A stretch of 64,000 bases of DNA, taken from positions 1 to 64,000 of the forward strand of contig JANYCZ010000079.1 of NCBI GenBank assembly GCA_025360015.1, written 5' to 3'. Numbering within the stretch: position 1 is the first letter of the stretch; each line of letters begins with the position of its first letter. This DNA comes from Verrucomicrobiota bacterium (GTDB taxonomy: Bacteria > Verrucomicrobiota > Verrucomicrobiia > Verrucomicrobiales > Verrucomicrobiaceae). A program made the translations under genes and the position numbers. Below the pieces are notes generated by a model, which saw only the letters and a program-made list of their open reading frames with translations, was not told where the DNA came from and made no database searches. Positions 48,843-56,345 of the stretch are shown here, one piece after another.

Positions 48843-49808
48843 TTAATTGCGCAGCAGACGGCGAAGAGCGGCCGCGATGGTGGAGGTGGTGGGACGGTGC
48901 GACTTCCAGAGATTCGGATGATACGGGATGGGCGTGTCCTTGGAGTTCAGGCGCATGGGCGGGGCGTCCAGCAGATGGAAGCCGTCCGTGGTGACGCGGG
49001 CGATGATTTCTGCGGTGACTCCACCCCAGGGGAAGGCCTCGCCCAGAGCCAGCAGACGCCCGGTGCGGGCGACGGAGGCGAGGATGGTGTCCGTGTCCAT
49101 GGGCTTCACGGAGCGGAGATCGACGACTTCGATTTGATAACCATCGAGCTGCAGCTCCTCGGCAGCGCGCAGGGCCTCATGCACCATGGCGCTGTACGTC
49201 ACGATGGTGGCGTGGCGGCCGGGCCGTGCGATGCGCGCCTTGCCGATGGGCAGCTCGCGGTCGCCGATCTGGTCGGCCTTGAGATGGTAGTAGAGGAACT
49301 TGTGCTCGCAGAAGATGACGGGGTCATTCAGCTTCACGCTGTCCAGCAGCATCCAGTAGGCATCTTCCACCGTGGCGGGCGTCACGATGACCAGGCCGGG
49401 ATAGTGCGCGTAGATGGCCTCCATCGACTGGCTGTGAAACGGGCCGCTGCCAGCCGTGCCGCCGGAGGGCAGGCGGATGGTGATGGGGCACGGCACGTTC
49501 GTGCGCCAGAAGAGCGTGGCCGCTTGATTGACGATCTGATTGAAGCCGATGGATGAGAAATCGGCGAACTGCATCTCAATGATCGGCCGCGCGCCCTCCA
49601 CCGCCGCGCCGATGGCCATGCCGACCATCGCGTCTTCGCTGATGGGGGCGTCGAAAACGCGGTTGGGGAATTCCTTGCTGAGGTTCTTCGTGGCCTTGAA
49701 CGCGCCGCCGAAGGTGGCGATGTCCTGGCCGTAGAGGAAGACGGAGGGATCTTCGCGCAGGGCCTCATACTGGGCCTCTCGAATGGCTTCGAGGTAGGTG
49801 ATGCTCAT
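48843..49808 (-). CDS. 2-oxoacid dehydrogenase E1 component, beta subunit
   Basis: A 321-residue thiamine-diphosphate-dependent E1-beta subunit. Typical segments are YLEAIREAQYEALREDPSVFLYGQD, FDAPISEDAMVGMAIGAAVEGARPIIEMQFADF (cofactor side), GPFHSQSMEAIYAHYPGLVIVTPATVEDA and the C-terminal domain with VVDLRSVKPMDTDTILAS. It overlaps E1-alpha by 4 bases, so the two subunits are made in equal amounts. Whether the complex uses pyruvate, branched-chain ketoacids or acetoin cannot be decided from motifs alone. Confidence 0.93.
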   Translation of the reverse strand: MSITYLEAIREAQYEALREDPSVFLYGQDIATFGGAFKATKNLSKEFPNRVFDAPISEDAMVGMAIGAAVEGARPIIEMQFADFSSIGFNQIVNQAATLFWRTNVPCPITIRLPSGGTAGSGPFHSQSMEAIYAHYPGLVIVTPATVEDAYWMLLDSVKLNDPVIFCEHKFLYYHLKADQIGDRELPIGKARIARPGRHATIVTYSAMVHEALRAAEELQLDGYQIEVVDLRSVKPMDTDTILASVARTGRLLALGEAFPWGGVTAEIIARVTTDGFHLLDAPPMRLNSKDTPIPYHPNLWKSHRPTTSTIAAALRRLLRN

Positions 49809-50860
49809 GCTTCGTGCTGTCCCTCCACCAGCTCGGCGCAGGATAGGGCCTGCCAGTTTTCTTTGAAGGGATCAGGAGCAGGTTCTTTGGACACTTTGGA
49901 AACGGTTTGGTCAATGTTGCGACGCACCTCTTCATTGAGCTCGCGCAGTTCGGCGGAAGACATCCAGCCGCGATCACGGGCGTAATCTTCGGCCACCTGG
50001 AGGCAGTCCCGTGCCGAGGGGCCCTGGCGGGCTTTGTCGGGAATGTAGGAGGCGTCATCGTGCTCGCCATGCCCCGCCAGGCGCAGCAGGGTGCCCACGA
50101 CCATCTGCGGACCGCCGCCATCGCGCGCCCGGATCACGGCCGCACGGAAAGCTTTCAAACAGGAGGCGAGATCCGTGGCGTCTACCGTCACGCCCTCGAT
50201 GCCGTAGCCCGCCGCACGATCCACCAGATTCTCACAGGCATACTGGCGGGTGTTGGGGGTGGAGTAGGCGTATTGATTGTTCGCGATGCTGACGATGATG
50301 GGGAGCTTTTCCACCGCTGCCATGTTCAGGCCTTCGTGGAAGGCCCCGGTGGAAGTACCGCCATCGCCAATGCTCGTAGCACCGATGCTGTCCCCCAGCC
50401 TGCCAGCCAGACGCCGGGCAAAGAGCCCTCCGGCGACTACCGAGAGCAGGCTGCCGAGGTGGCTGATCATGGCCATGTGGCCTTCTTTCGGGCGGCCGCG
50501 GTGGATGTTGCCATCCCGCCCGCGCATCGGCCCGGTGACCGCGCCCAGGTAGGTGCGCACGGTGTCGATGATCGGCTCGCCAAAGGCGATGCGGCCTGCC
50601 TGGTCGCGGATCAGGGGGCCGTAGATGTCCTTGCCCTTGCGTAGCTGCACGCCCAGTGCGGCGCTGAAGGCCTCCTGGCCTTTGCCCAGGTACACCCCGC
50701 CGACGATGCGCCCGCCCGCCCGATAGAGCGAGCCAAGCTTCTCCTCCAACACCCGGGACAGCAGCATGTGCTGGTAGGTGAGGAGAAATTGATCGCGAAA
50801 TTCGGCTGTCAGGTCGGTTTCGGCGCAGTTAATCGATGAAGCAAGTGCCACGAGATACAC
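49805..50860 (-). CDS. 2-oxoacid dehydrogenase E1 component, alpha subunit
   Basis: A 351-residue E1-alpha subunit. The thiamine-diphosphate motif GDGGTSTGAFHEGLNMAAVEKLPIIVSIANNQYAYS is intact (about 167-202). The phosphorylation-loop-like region is RLAGHGEHDDASYIPD. The frame opens with a GTG at 50860; a shorter start is possible, but this one gives the expected N-terminal helix before QHMLLSRVLEEKLGSLYRAGG. It heads a three-gene unit E1-alpha, E1-beta, E2. The AT-rich gap 50861-51088 likely contains its promoter and that of the divergent gene at 51089. Confidence 0.92.
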   Translation of the reverse strand: MYLVALASSINCAETDLTAEFRDQFLLTYQHMLLSRVLEEKLGSLYRAGGRIVGGVYLGKGQEAFSAALGVQLRKGKDIYGPLIRDQAGRIAFGEPIIDTVRTYLGAVTGPMRGRDGNIHRGRPKEGHMAMISHLGSLLSVVAGGLFARRLAGRLGDSIGATSIGDGGTSTGAFHEGLNMAAVEKLPIIVSIANNQYAYSTPNTRQYACENLVDRAAGYGIEGVTVDATDLASCLKAFRAAVIRARDGGGPQMVVGTLLRLAGHGEHDDASYIPDKARQGPSARDCLQVAEDYARDRGWMSSAELRELNEEVRRNIDQTVSKVSKEPAPDPFKENWQALSCAELVEGQHEA

Positions 50861-51054
50861 TTGGTATCAAGGGCAGTAGTTTCGTCAATAGCGTCGCGGC
50901 AATGAATCCGCCAGATGCACAGAAATATGACATAATTTCTGGAGCAGGTGGCATCCCTTCCGCTTCTGACCCTTCAAGGAGTTTTAAAGATTCTGAGTGA
51001 CAAATGACGAGCGTTTAAATAAAATGCTTTGAAATTTCAATAAAATATAGTAAT

Positions 51055-51060
51055 TATAAT
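51055..51060 (+). promoter_or_regulatory. consensus -10 element TATAAT
   Basis: A perfect TATAAT lies 28 bases before the ATG at 51089, within a very AT-rich stretch (about 51000-51088). TTGAAA at 51029-51034 is a possible -35, but the 20-bp spacing is long. The rest of the gap back to 50861 shows no gene. Confidence 0.4.
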
Positions 51061-51088
51061 AAACTTATCCGAAATTTTTAGAACTTCT

Positions 51089-51652
51089 ATGGAATCGCTT
51101 CTCGCCACTGCTGCCTCTGATCCCGCCTTCTCGGGCTTCCAGCTGCAAAGCTATGGAAGTCTGCTCCTGCCGGACCACCCCATCCGTTTTGGGTTTCAGG
51201 TGGATATTGTCCCCGAGAACTGCCCTAACAGCATTTTGTTTGGCCTCGTCAGTCGTGACCCTGTCAATGGCGGCCACCCCAAGACAGCAGGCTTTGCCGT
51301 GCGGGTGGACCTGGAAATGCGTGAAGTTTGGGATGCGCTGAACAGCAGCGGCCTCGTTGGCTGGGTTGAGCATCCCCAGGGACTCGCCGGTTTCACCGAT
51401 GAAGAACCCCTCCTCCTGGGCTGGGAGATCGAATATCACGGCGAAGCATTGATCCCCAAGCTTGTAGTGGGCGACCAGCAGTGGCTCTACCCTGCCATCC
51501 AGTGTCCCAATCCCATCATCATGGAAACGGTGATCGGCTGGGAAGGCGAGTGGGACCGCGATCCGCGCAGCACCTTCCTGCACCCGGCCCTCTGGCGCGA
51601 GCAGCTCCCCATGCACTCTAACGCCCAAGAATCCGAGGCCATGGCCGCGTAG
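51089..51652 (+). CDS. protein of unknown function (187 aa)
   Basis: An acidic soluble protein without signal peptide or membrane span. It is rich in Pro, Trp and Glu: FGFQVDIVPENCPNSILFGLVSRDP, AVRVDLEMREVWDALNSS, GWEIEYHGEALIPKLVVGDQQWLYPAIQCP. The pattern suggests a beta-sandwich. The name of any family is not recognised. It is divergent from the dehydrogenase operon and has its own AT-rich promoter region. The tail HSNAQESEAMAA looks disordered. Confidence 0.65.
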   Translation: MESLLATAASDPAFSGFQLQSYGSLLLPDHPIRFGFQVDIVPENCPNSILFGLVSRDPVNGGHPKTAGFAVRVDLEMREVWDALNSSGLVGWVEHPQGLAGFTDEEPLLLGWEIEYHGEALIPKLVVGDQQWLYPAIQCPNPIIMETVIGWEGEWDRDPRSTFLHPALWREQLPMHSNAQESEAMAA

Positions 51653-51742
51653 GCCGTTCTCAAATAAAGCAGCCCAATCACCATAGCGGTCTGATTTTAA
51701 AGACTCTACGGCGACGAACGCATCGCCTGACTGGGCGAAGCA

Positions 51743-51814
51743 AAGTACTGGCGAACTTTAGTTCGTTCTGGAACGCGCGGAGCTTCCCGAAGCGAGCTAA
51801 AGCTCACGAGTACT
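51743..51814. repeat. imperfect palindrome AGTACTGGCGAACTTTAG.../...CTAAAGCTCACGAGTACT
   Basis: The 72-bp inverted repeat has outer arms AGTACT and inner arms CTTTAG/CTAAAG and GAACG/CGAAGC, in the gap between the unknown gene at 51089 and hldD. Flanking sequence (51700-51860) contains further weak palindromes. No gene is supported in the gap 51653-51941. Confidence 0.5.
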
Positions 51815-51941
51815 TTTCTCTGAAGACCTCGCAGCGTTCCCGACTCTTGCGGTGAAAACTCCGTCTTTCCCCAAGAGGGCCACAGGTACAACTCAAGCTC
51901 CGGCTTGAATCCCGCTGTTTTTCCCGCTACGAGACGGGCTC

Positions 51942-52952
51942 ATGAAAAACACGGAAAGTCGCATCCTCATCACCGGCGGAGCCGGATTCATCGGCAGCGC
52001 CCTCGTCTGGGAACTGAACCGCCGGGGCTGCGAAAACATCGTCGTCTGCGACCGACTCAGCACCGACGAGAAATGGAAGAACCTCGTTCCGCTCAAATTT
52101 GCCGACTACATCGACGGCAACGACCTCCTCCAGGCGGTGCAGCATAGCCCCGCCAAGCTCGGCCATTTTGACCACGTCCTCCACCTGGGAGCCTGCTCCG
52201 CCACTACGGAACGTGACGCGGACTACCTGATGCGGAACAATTACGAGTTCACCAAGCAACTCTGCCAGTGGTCCCTGGCCAATCAGACCCGCTTCGTCTA
52301 TGCCTCCTCCGCCGCCACGTATGGCGACGGTGCCCACGGCATGGACGATCAGATGCCCGACATCCACACCCTGCGCCCGCTGAACATGTACGGTTACTCG
52401 AAGCACCTCTTCGATCTCCACGCCCGGCGCGAGGGCTGGCTGCCGAACATCGTCGGCCTCAAGTACTTCAACGTCTATGGCCCCAACGAAGACCACAAGG
52501 CCGACATGCGCAGCCTCGTGCACAAGGCCTGCGGCCAGATCCTCGCCACCGGCAAAGTCCAACTCTTCAAATCCCACCGCCCCGACTACAAAGACGGCGA
52601 GCAGATGCGCGACTTCCTCTACGTGAAGGACGCCATCCGCATGACCCTCCACCTCGCCGAAACTCCCAGCGCCGGCGGCCTCTTCAACCTCGGCTCCGGC
52701 GGAGCCCACACCTGGGTGGAACTCGCCACCGCCATCTTCACCGCCCTGGGCAAGGAGCCCAACATCGAGTTCATCAACATGCCCGAGCACCTGCAGCCCA
52801 AGTACCAGTACTACACCTGCGCCGACATCACCAAACTGCGCGGGTCAGGGTTTGAGACGGAGATTACGCCGTTGGCAGAAGCGGTGCGGGACTATGTGCA
52901 GGGCTACCTCGTGCCAGACAAGCGGCTGGGGGATGAGGTGGTGGGTGGGTGA
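51942..52952 (+). CDS. hldD: ADP-L-glycero-D-manno-heptose-6-epimerase
   Basis: Epimerises ADP-D,D-heptose to ADP-L,D-heptose for the lipopolysaccharide inner core. The 336-residue short-chain dehydrogenase/reductase fold has the NAD(P)-binding GGAGFIGS at 12-19. The heptose-epimerase-specific segment DRLSTDEKWKNLVPLKFADYID follows at about 38-57. The catalytic Y150xxxK154 is in LNMYGYSKH, then FNVYGPNEDHKADMRSL and KDGEQMRDFLYVKD. It implies a Gram-negative-type outer membrane with heptose. Other heptose genes are not adjacent. Confidence 0.95.
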   Translation: MKNTESRILITGGAGFIGSALVWELNRRGCENIVVCDRLSTDEKWKNLVPLKFADYIDGNDLLQAVQHSPAKLGHFDHVLHLGACSATTERDADYLMRNNYEFTKQLCQWSLANQTRFVYASSAATYGDGAHGMDDQMPDIHTLRPLNMYGYSKHLFDLHARREGWLPNIVGLKYFNVYGPNEDHKADMRSLVHKACGQILATGKVQLFKSHRPDYKDGEQMRDFLYVKDAIRMTLHLAETPSAGGLFNLGSGGAHTWVELATAIFTALGKEPNIEFINMPEHLQPKYQYYTCADITKLRGSGFETEITPLAEAVRDYVQGYLVPDKRLGDEVVGG

Positions 52953-53001
52953 ATTGGCTGAACGAGAGATGTAAGTTGGTCGTGTTAGCTCTGGCACCTT
53001 T

Positions 53002-53412
53002 TTAGGGCTTGGGAAAACTCTCTCCCCAATTGATCTTGTCGACACTTCCGAGGAAACGTTCTCGATTATCCTCATTGGCAAAGTACCACTCATTAAACCC
53101 AAAATCATAGTCGGTTTTCTCAAACCATTCGCACACCCAAGTGCCACTGTGCGAATGGGGTTCGGTTTGATCGCATGCTCGGTATTGTGAGTCACGTTGC
53201 CTGCACTCGCCGTCGCTAGGCCCAAAGTGCTGCCAGCACCACCGATTCGCAAAATCGAGTTCGGGATATGAAACCTGTAGCATGACCGCATAGGGAAACC
53301 GCGCCAAACGCTCAATGCGCGCACTCTTTATTTCGGCCTGTACCTCGAGTGAATCACCACCCTCGGCGAGGTATTCTTCAAAGCTCGATAGAATGACTGT
53401 TTCATGACTCAT
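53002..53412 (-). CDS. protein of unknown function (136 aa), possible cassette gene
   Basis: An acidic 136-residue protein, MSHETVILSSFEEYLAEGGD to the end WGESFPKP. Aromatic-rich segments include FANRWCWQHFG and EWFEKTDYDFGFNEWYFANE, and there are three cysteines. No domain is recognised. It starts 20 bases after a sequence that resembles the 3' edge of an integron attC site. Its order and strand match the transglutaminase-like gene upstream, as expected of cassettes read in one direction. Confidence 0.6.
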   Translation of the reverse strand: MSHETVILSSFEEYLAEGGDSLEVQAEIKSARIERLARFPYAVMLQVSYPELDFANRWCWQHFGPSDGECRQRDSQYRACDQTEPHSHSGTWVCEWFEKTDYDFGFNEWYFANEDNRERFLGSVDKINWGESFPKP

Positions 53413-53431
53413 GGAAATTATTTTTGCATTG

Positions 53432-53554
53432 GGTTAACAGGTGGCTCGTTCATGGCCTGATGGCTGAAAGCCGGAAGTGGTCGGTGTGGGCAGGAAGGAT
53501 CTCCTCCATCTGCTCGGAAAGCGAGACAATTGCACATCGCGAACGGAGTTAGGC
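53432..53554 (-). other. attC-like site 1 (putative integron recombination site)
   Basis: On the minus strand the region begins GCCTAAC (overlapping the TAA stop of the transglutaminase-like gene) and ends GTTAACC. Complementary inner blocks are CCGTTC near one end and GAACGAG near the other. The layout of core boxes at both ends, about 120 bp apart, with the stop codon inside the first box, is typical of cassette attC sites. The right box is imperfect. Confidence 0.4.
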
Positions 53555-54127
53555 GGCGGGCTCATAGGCTGGGAGATTCCGGGACACCTCTTCTGCCGTC
53601 GGCCATCTCTGGAGTGCCTCAACCACACACGGCAGGGCATCCGAAAACCGTCCGGCAACATCCAGCTCTCCGGGTAGAGTCGGAGTGTAAGCGAGCCGCT
53701 CCACAGGCGGGCAAAATTCTGTGGTGATATCTCCCCTGTTGCCACGTGGATCAATGCGATACCAACCGTGCCGCTGGAGATGCACCGCAACCAAACCGTG
53801 AAGGCAAAAAGCGGAGCCGACGCTGTCGCGGGACAACCGCTGGTAACACAATGCCGCCGGAATTCCACGGGCACGAAGCAGCGCGGTCAGCAGATGGCTT
53901 TTGGCGTAGCAAAATCCTGCACGATGTCGCAACACATCGGACGCGATGCAGGTGACAACGGAGACCAGGTGGTCAGAGCTATGCCTCACACAATCACGCA
54001 CCCAGAGAAAGCACCGCCGGGCAATCTCCTCATCGCTAGCAGCATCCCCAGCAATCTCGGCTGCTGCGGCAACGATGGCAGCAGACGCACTGTCGATAAC
54101 GGGTGTGGGCTCTAGAAACTCGTTCAT
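53549..54127 (-). CDS. transglutaminase-like cysteine protease-fold protein
   Basis: A 192-residue cytoplasmic protein with the transglutaminase-like triad: C73 in GFCYAKSHLLTALLRARGIPA, H110 in FCLHGLVAV and D126 in YRIDPRGN. The N-terminal helices (about 1-60) contain SDEEIARRCFLWVRDCVRHSSDH. Such proteins act as peptidases, amidases or protein crosslinkers; the function here is unknown. It lies between two attC-like sites, starts 10 bases after the GTTAGGG of one, and ends inside the GCCTAAC of the other, the arrangement expected of a mobile integron cassette. Confidence 0.8.
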   Translation of the reverse strand: MNEFLEPTPVIDSASAAIVAAAAEIAGDAASDEEIARRCFLWVRDCVRHSSDHLVSVVTCIASDVLRHRAGFCYAKSHLLTALLRARGIPAALCYQRLSRDSVGSAFCLHGLVAVHLQRHGWYRIDPRGNRGDITTEFCPPVERLAYTPTLPGELDVAGRFSDALPCVVEALQRWPTAEEVSRNLPAYEPAA

Positions 54128-54137
54128 GGGTTGAATC

Positions 54138-54230
54138 CCCTAACGTCACAAATCAGGCGACGACGGGCGGTAAGGGGCGCTGACACGACACATGCCACGG
54201 GGGCTGCTGCCTGCATCCGTTTTGTTAGGC
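54138..54230 (-). other. attC-like site 2 (putative integron recombination site)
   Basis: On the minus strand: GCCTAAC, AAAACGGATGCAGGC, a GC-rich centre, GCCTGATTTGTGAC and GTTAGGG. The outer boxes pair perfectly over six bases (CCTAAC/GTTAGG), and the inner CAGGC/GCCTG pair is where L boxes are expected. Length 93 bp. No integrase gene is in the window. Confidence 0.45.
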
Positions 54231-54261
54231 GAGTGACAGGCCGGCTTGTGTGTGCAGTTAA

Positions 54262-54315
54262 AATGGATGGACTACGTCCGGGTAGGGGTTTACCCACCTT
54301 GCTATTCCATCCATT
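54262..54315. repeat. 54-bp inverted repeat with nested stem
   Basis: Outer arms AATGGATGGA and TCCATCCATT, and inner arms GGGTA and TACCC. It ends 20 bases before the gene at 54335, so it may fold in that gene's leader or serve as an operator. Confidence 0.5.
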
Positions 54316-54334
54316 CGCCCGTCATTGATGGCCT

Positions 54335-54712
54335 ATGTCAGACAAAATCAAAAAGCGCTTCGGAATCTGGATGGACACTCATCACGCGACCATCATCGGC
54401 TATGACCCAGACGCCGCCGTATTCACCGTGCTCGGCCATGCGAAGAATCCAGGGCCGGGGTCCAACTCGAACGAGAATGCAGCGAACCATCTGGAAATCA
54501 CCCTGATCCACAAGTTCTTCAAAGAGATCGACCACCATCTGGTGAACGCGGATGAGGTTCACGTCACCGGAAGCGGTACGATTCAGGAGCAATTCGTGCA
54601 CCATCTCGGCGAAACGCCGCAGTTCAAAAAGACCGTTGTTTCCCAAAGCACCTCCAACCCGATGAGCGATGACAAGCTGGTGGAGTTCGTGACCCACCAT
54701 TTCAAGAACTAG
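54335..54712 (+). CDS. small protein resembling the translational-machinery / eRF1-domain-like family
   Basis: A 125-residue protein. The N-terminal FGIWMDTHHATIIGYD resembles the start of bacterial proteins annotated as translational machinery or eRF1/Pelota domain 2-like. HKFFKEIDHHLVNADEVHVTGSGTIQEQFVHHLGETP fits the fold's core helix-strand with the conserved G-x-G, and VEFVTHHFKN ends it. His is abundant. A role near the ribosome is possible but unproven. It is on the opposite strand to its neighbours and has a folded leader. Confidence 0.6.
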   Translation: MSDKIKKRFGIWMDTHHATIIGYDPDAAVFTVLGHAKNPGPGSNSNENAANHLEITLIHKFFKEIDHHLVNADEVHVTGSGTIQEQFVHHLGETPQFKKTVVSQSTSNPMSDDKLVEFVTHHFKN

Positions 54713-54732
54713 GAAGACACTGATTTAACACC

Positions 54733-54792
54733 GCAGAGACTGGAACGCCGCAGAGATTGTTTCTGAAAACTCTGCGGCGTTCCCATCTCTGC
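54733..54792. repeat. inverted repeat of the GCAGAGA/GGAACGCCGC type
   Basis: The arms GCAGAGA-TGGAACGCCGCAGAG and CTCTGCGGCGTTCC-CATCTCTGC lie 14 bases apart, 20 bases after the stop of the gene at 54335. They may work as a terminator for that gene. Beyond it, to 55052, I see no gene. Confidence 0.5.
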
Positions 54793-55052
54793 GTTGCGTT
54801 GATTGATTCAGCGTCTCCCAGAGGGGCTTCGCAAGATGCGGAGCACTTTGCCGGCATCTGATCTGAACTACAGCTTGGCTCGGAGTGGCAGGGAATGGCG
54901 GAACGCCGCACAGAGGACTGTGCGGGCCACTTTGCTGGCGCGCTTGCGACTCGCTTTGAATACTTCAGCCCCGTTGGCTGCCATTCTATCATTTAACCCA
55001 CTTTAGAGGGTCGAGGTGGGCGCTTGGAGTGGCGAAAAAGCAGAGCCGTACG

Positions 55053-55943
55053 TCAGCCCGGAGAGTTGGGTGGCGCGATTTGTGTGGTGGTACTGCGCTT
55101 GGTCCAAAGCCATTTGCGGCAATGGGGACAACGCTCATAGCGTTCATTGCCGAAGTTGATGGCGAGCGTGGAAGGCTCGAAGTCGGTGGAGCACTCCGGA
55201 CAGTGCCGGATGCCGTACATCCAACGCAGGGGCAGAACCTGGCCCAAAATGAGGTAAGCGAACCAAGCCAGCGCTCCTACAAAAAGAGCCGCCAGCCACA
55301 AGCCCACGATCACTTCCCAGGTCGTCCGGCCCAGACCGCCCACATTCCAGGCCATGAGGGTGAGCGGAAAGTTCGCGGCCCAATGCGCAAGGACGGCCCC
55401 GCCCAGTCCGAGCCACCAGCGACGGCGTAAACGGGATAGCGTGATGGCCACAAACGCGCTGTGAAACACGCAGGTCATCAGCCGCTCATTGATATAGCCG
55501 CCAAACTGATAAAACGGCAGCTTGGCCAGAGCAGGCTGGTGGGAGACACGCTCAGCGATGAACCACATCTCTCCCAGCGCAAAGCCGAGCCCGATGGCGA
55601 GGGCATAGCGGACAAAATTCTCAGGCCGTACGTCACGCAGGATCGCTGGAATCAGCAGGACCAGCAGCTTCGCAGGCTCCTCGGTCAGCGGCGCATACAG
55701 TGTCACCAGCCACTGATAAGCGGGGGATGTGCGGCTCAAATGCCCGGCCAGCCAATGATCCAGCGGCAGGCGCACGAAATAGAAAGCCAGCGGCTGAAGC
55801 GGCAAGCAGATCAGGACCGCCGCGAACAACAACCAGCCCGCTGCCGGCTTGTCCAGCTTGCGAATGAGTGTGCCAAAGCCAACGATGGCGAGAAGGCTGG
55901 TCAGCAAGGCAGCGATGTAGATTCCGTGCACTTCGGAGGTCAC
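55053..55943 (-). CDS. PrsW-like membrane metalloprotease with C-terminal zinc ribbon
   Basis: A 296-residue polytopic membrane protein. Motifs typical of PrsW/CPBP-type intramembrane proteases occur in order: E88-E89-x-x-K in LTEEPAKLL, E125 in GFALGEMWF and H161 in TCVFHSAFV. A C-terminal soluble tail has a zinc-ribbon pattern, C248-x2-C251 and C272-x2-C275, which is unusual. The start is GTG, overlapping the stop of the upstream gene as GTGA, so translation is coupled. It probably cleaves a membrane protein (regulated intramembrane proteolysis); no sigma/anti-sigma pair is adjacent. Confidence 0.7.
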   Translation of the reverse strand: MTSEVHGIYIAALLTSLLAIVGFGTLIRKLDKPAAGWLLFAAVLICLPLQPLAFYFVRLPLDHWLAGHLSRTSPAYQWLVTLYAPLTEEPAKLLVLLIPAILRDVRPENFVRYALAIGLGFALGEMWFIAERVSHQPALAKLPFYQFGGYINERLMTCVFHSAFVAITLSRLRRRWWLGLGGAVLAHWAANFPLTLMAWNVGGLGRTTWEVIVGLWLAALFVGALAWFAYLILGQVLPLRWMYGIRHCPECSTDFEPSTLAINFGNERYERCPHCRKWLWTKRSTTTQIAPPNSPG

Positions 55944-56284
55944 TTAGTATAGCGTGCCCGCAACCGCCGAGCCAGATGGAGCCAGAGCGAAAGCAGCATG
56001 CCGTTTGCGAGGAGAGGCCACGGAAAGATTTCAAATCCGTGGTCGCGGAGAATGGAGACGCCAATATTACCGAGGCTAAACATCAGCCACGGAAACCACG
56101 AAACCAAAAACGCCACCGGGAACTGGAAGCATGAGCCCCTCTTCTTGGGGAACTCACCTGCCTGTGTTAAAGAAACCTGATCTCTGTGCCGGGCCACGAA
56201 GTAATGCAGCAGCCCTGCCGCCATGGAAATGACGAGCACCCAAATGCAATCAGATGTTGATGTAGTCGATGCTGATGGTGTCAT
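55940..56284 (-). CDS. small membrane protein of unknown function
   Basis: A 114-residue protein with three likely hydrophobic segments (about 14-32 IWVLVISMAAGLLHYFV, 53-77 FPVAFLVSWFPWLMFSLGNIGV, 86-106 PWPLLANGMLLSLWLHLA) and a basic C-terminus. No family is recognised. It overlaps the following PrsW-like gene by 4 bases, suggesting a joint function. Confidence 0.55.
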   Translation of the reverse strand: MTPSASTTSTSDCIWVLVISMAAGLLHYFVARHRDQVSLTQAGEFPKKRGSCFQFPVAFLVSWFPWLMFSLGNIGVSILRDHGFEIFPWPLLANGMLLSLWLHLARRLRARYTK

Positions 56285-56345
56285 GACAGCGGCACGGCCG
56301 AAATGGCACCCTCCCTCCGGTGATGGTTACGAAGCACATTCATGG

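Noticed and set aside
53002-53050. Third attC-like site after the gene at 53002
   Set aside because: GCTAAC and GTTCAGCC are about 30 bp apart, too close for an attC, with no matching inner boxes.
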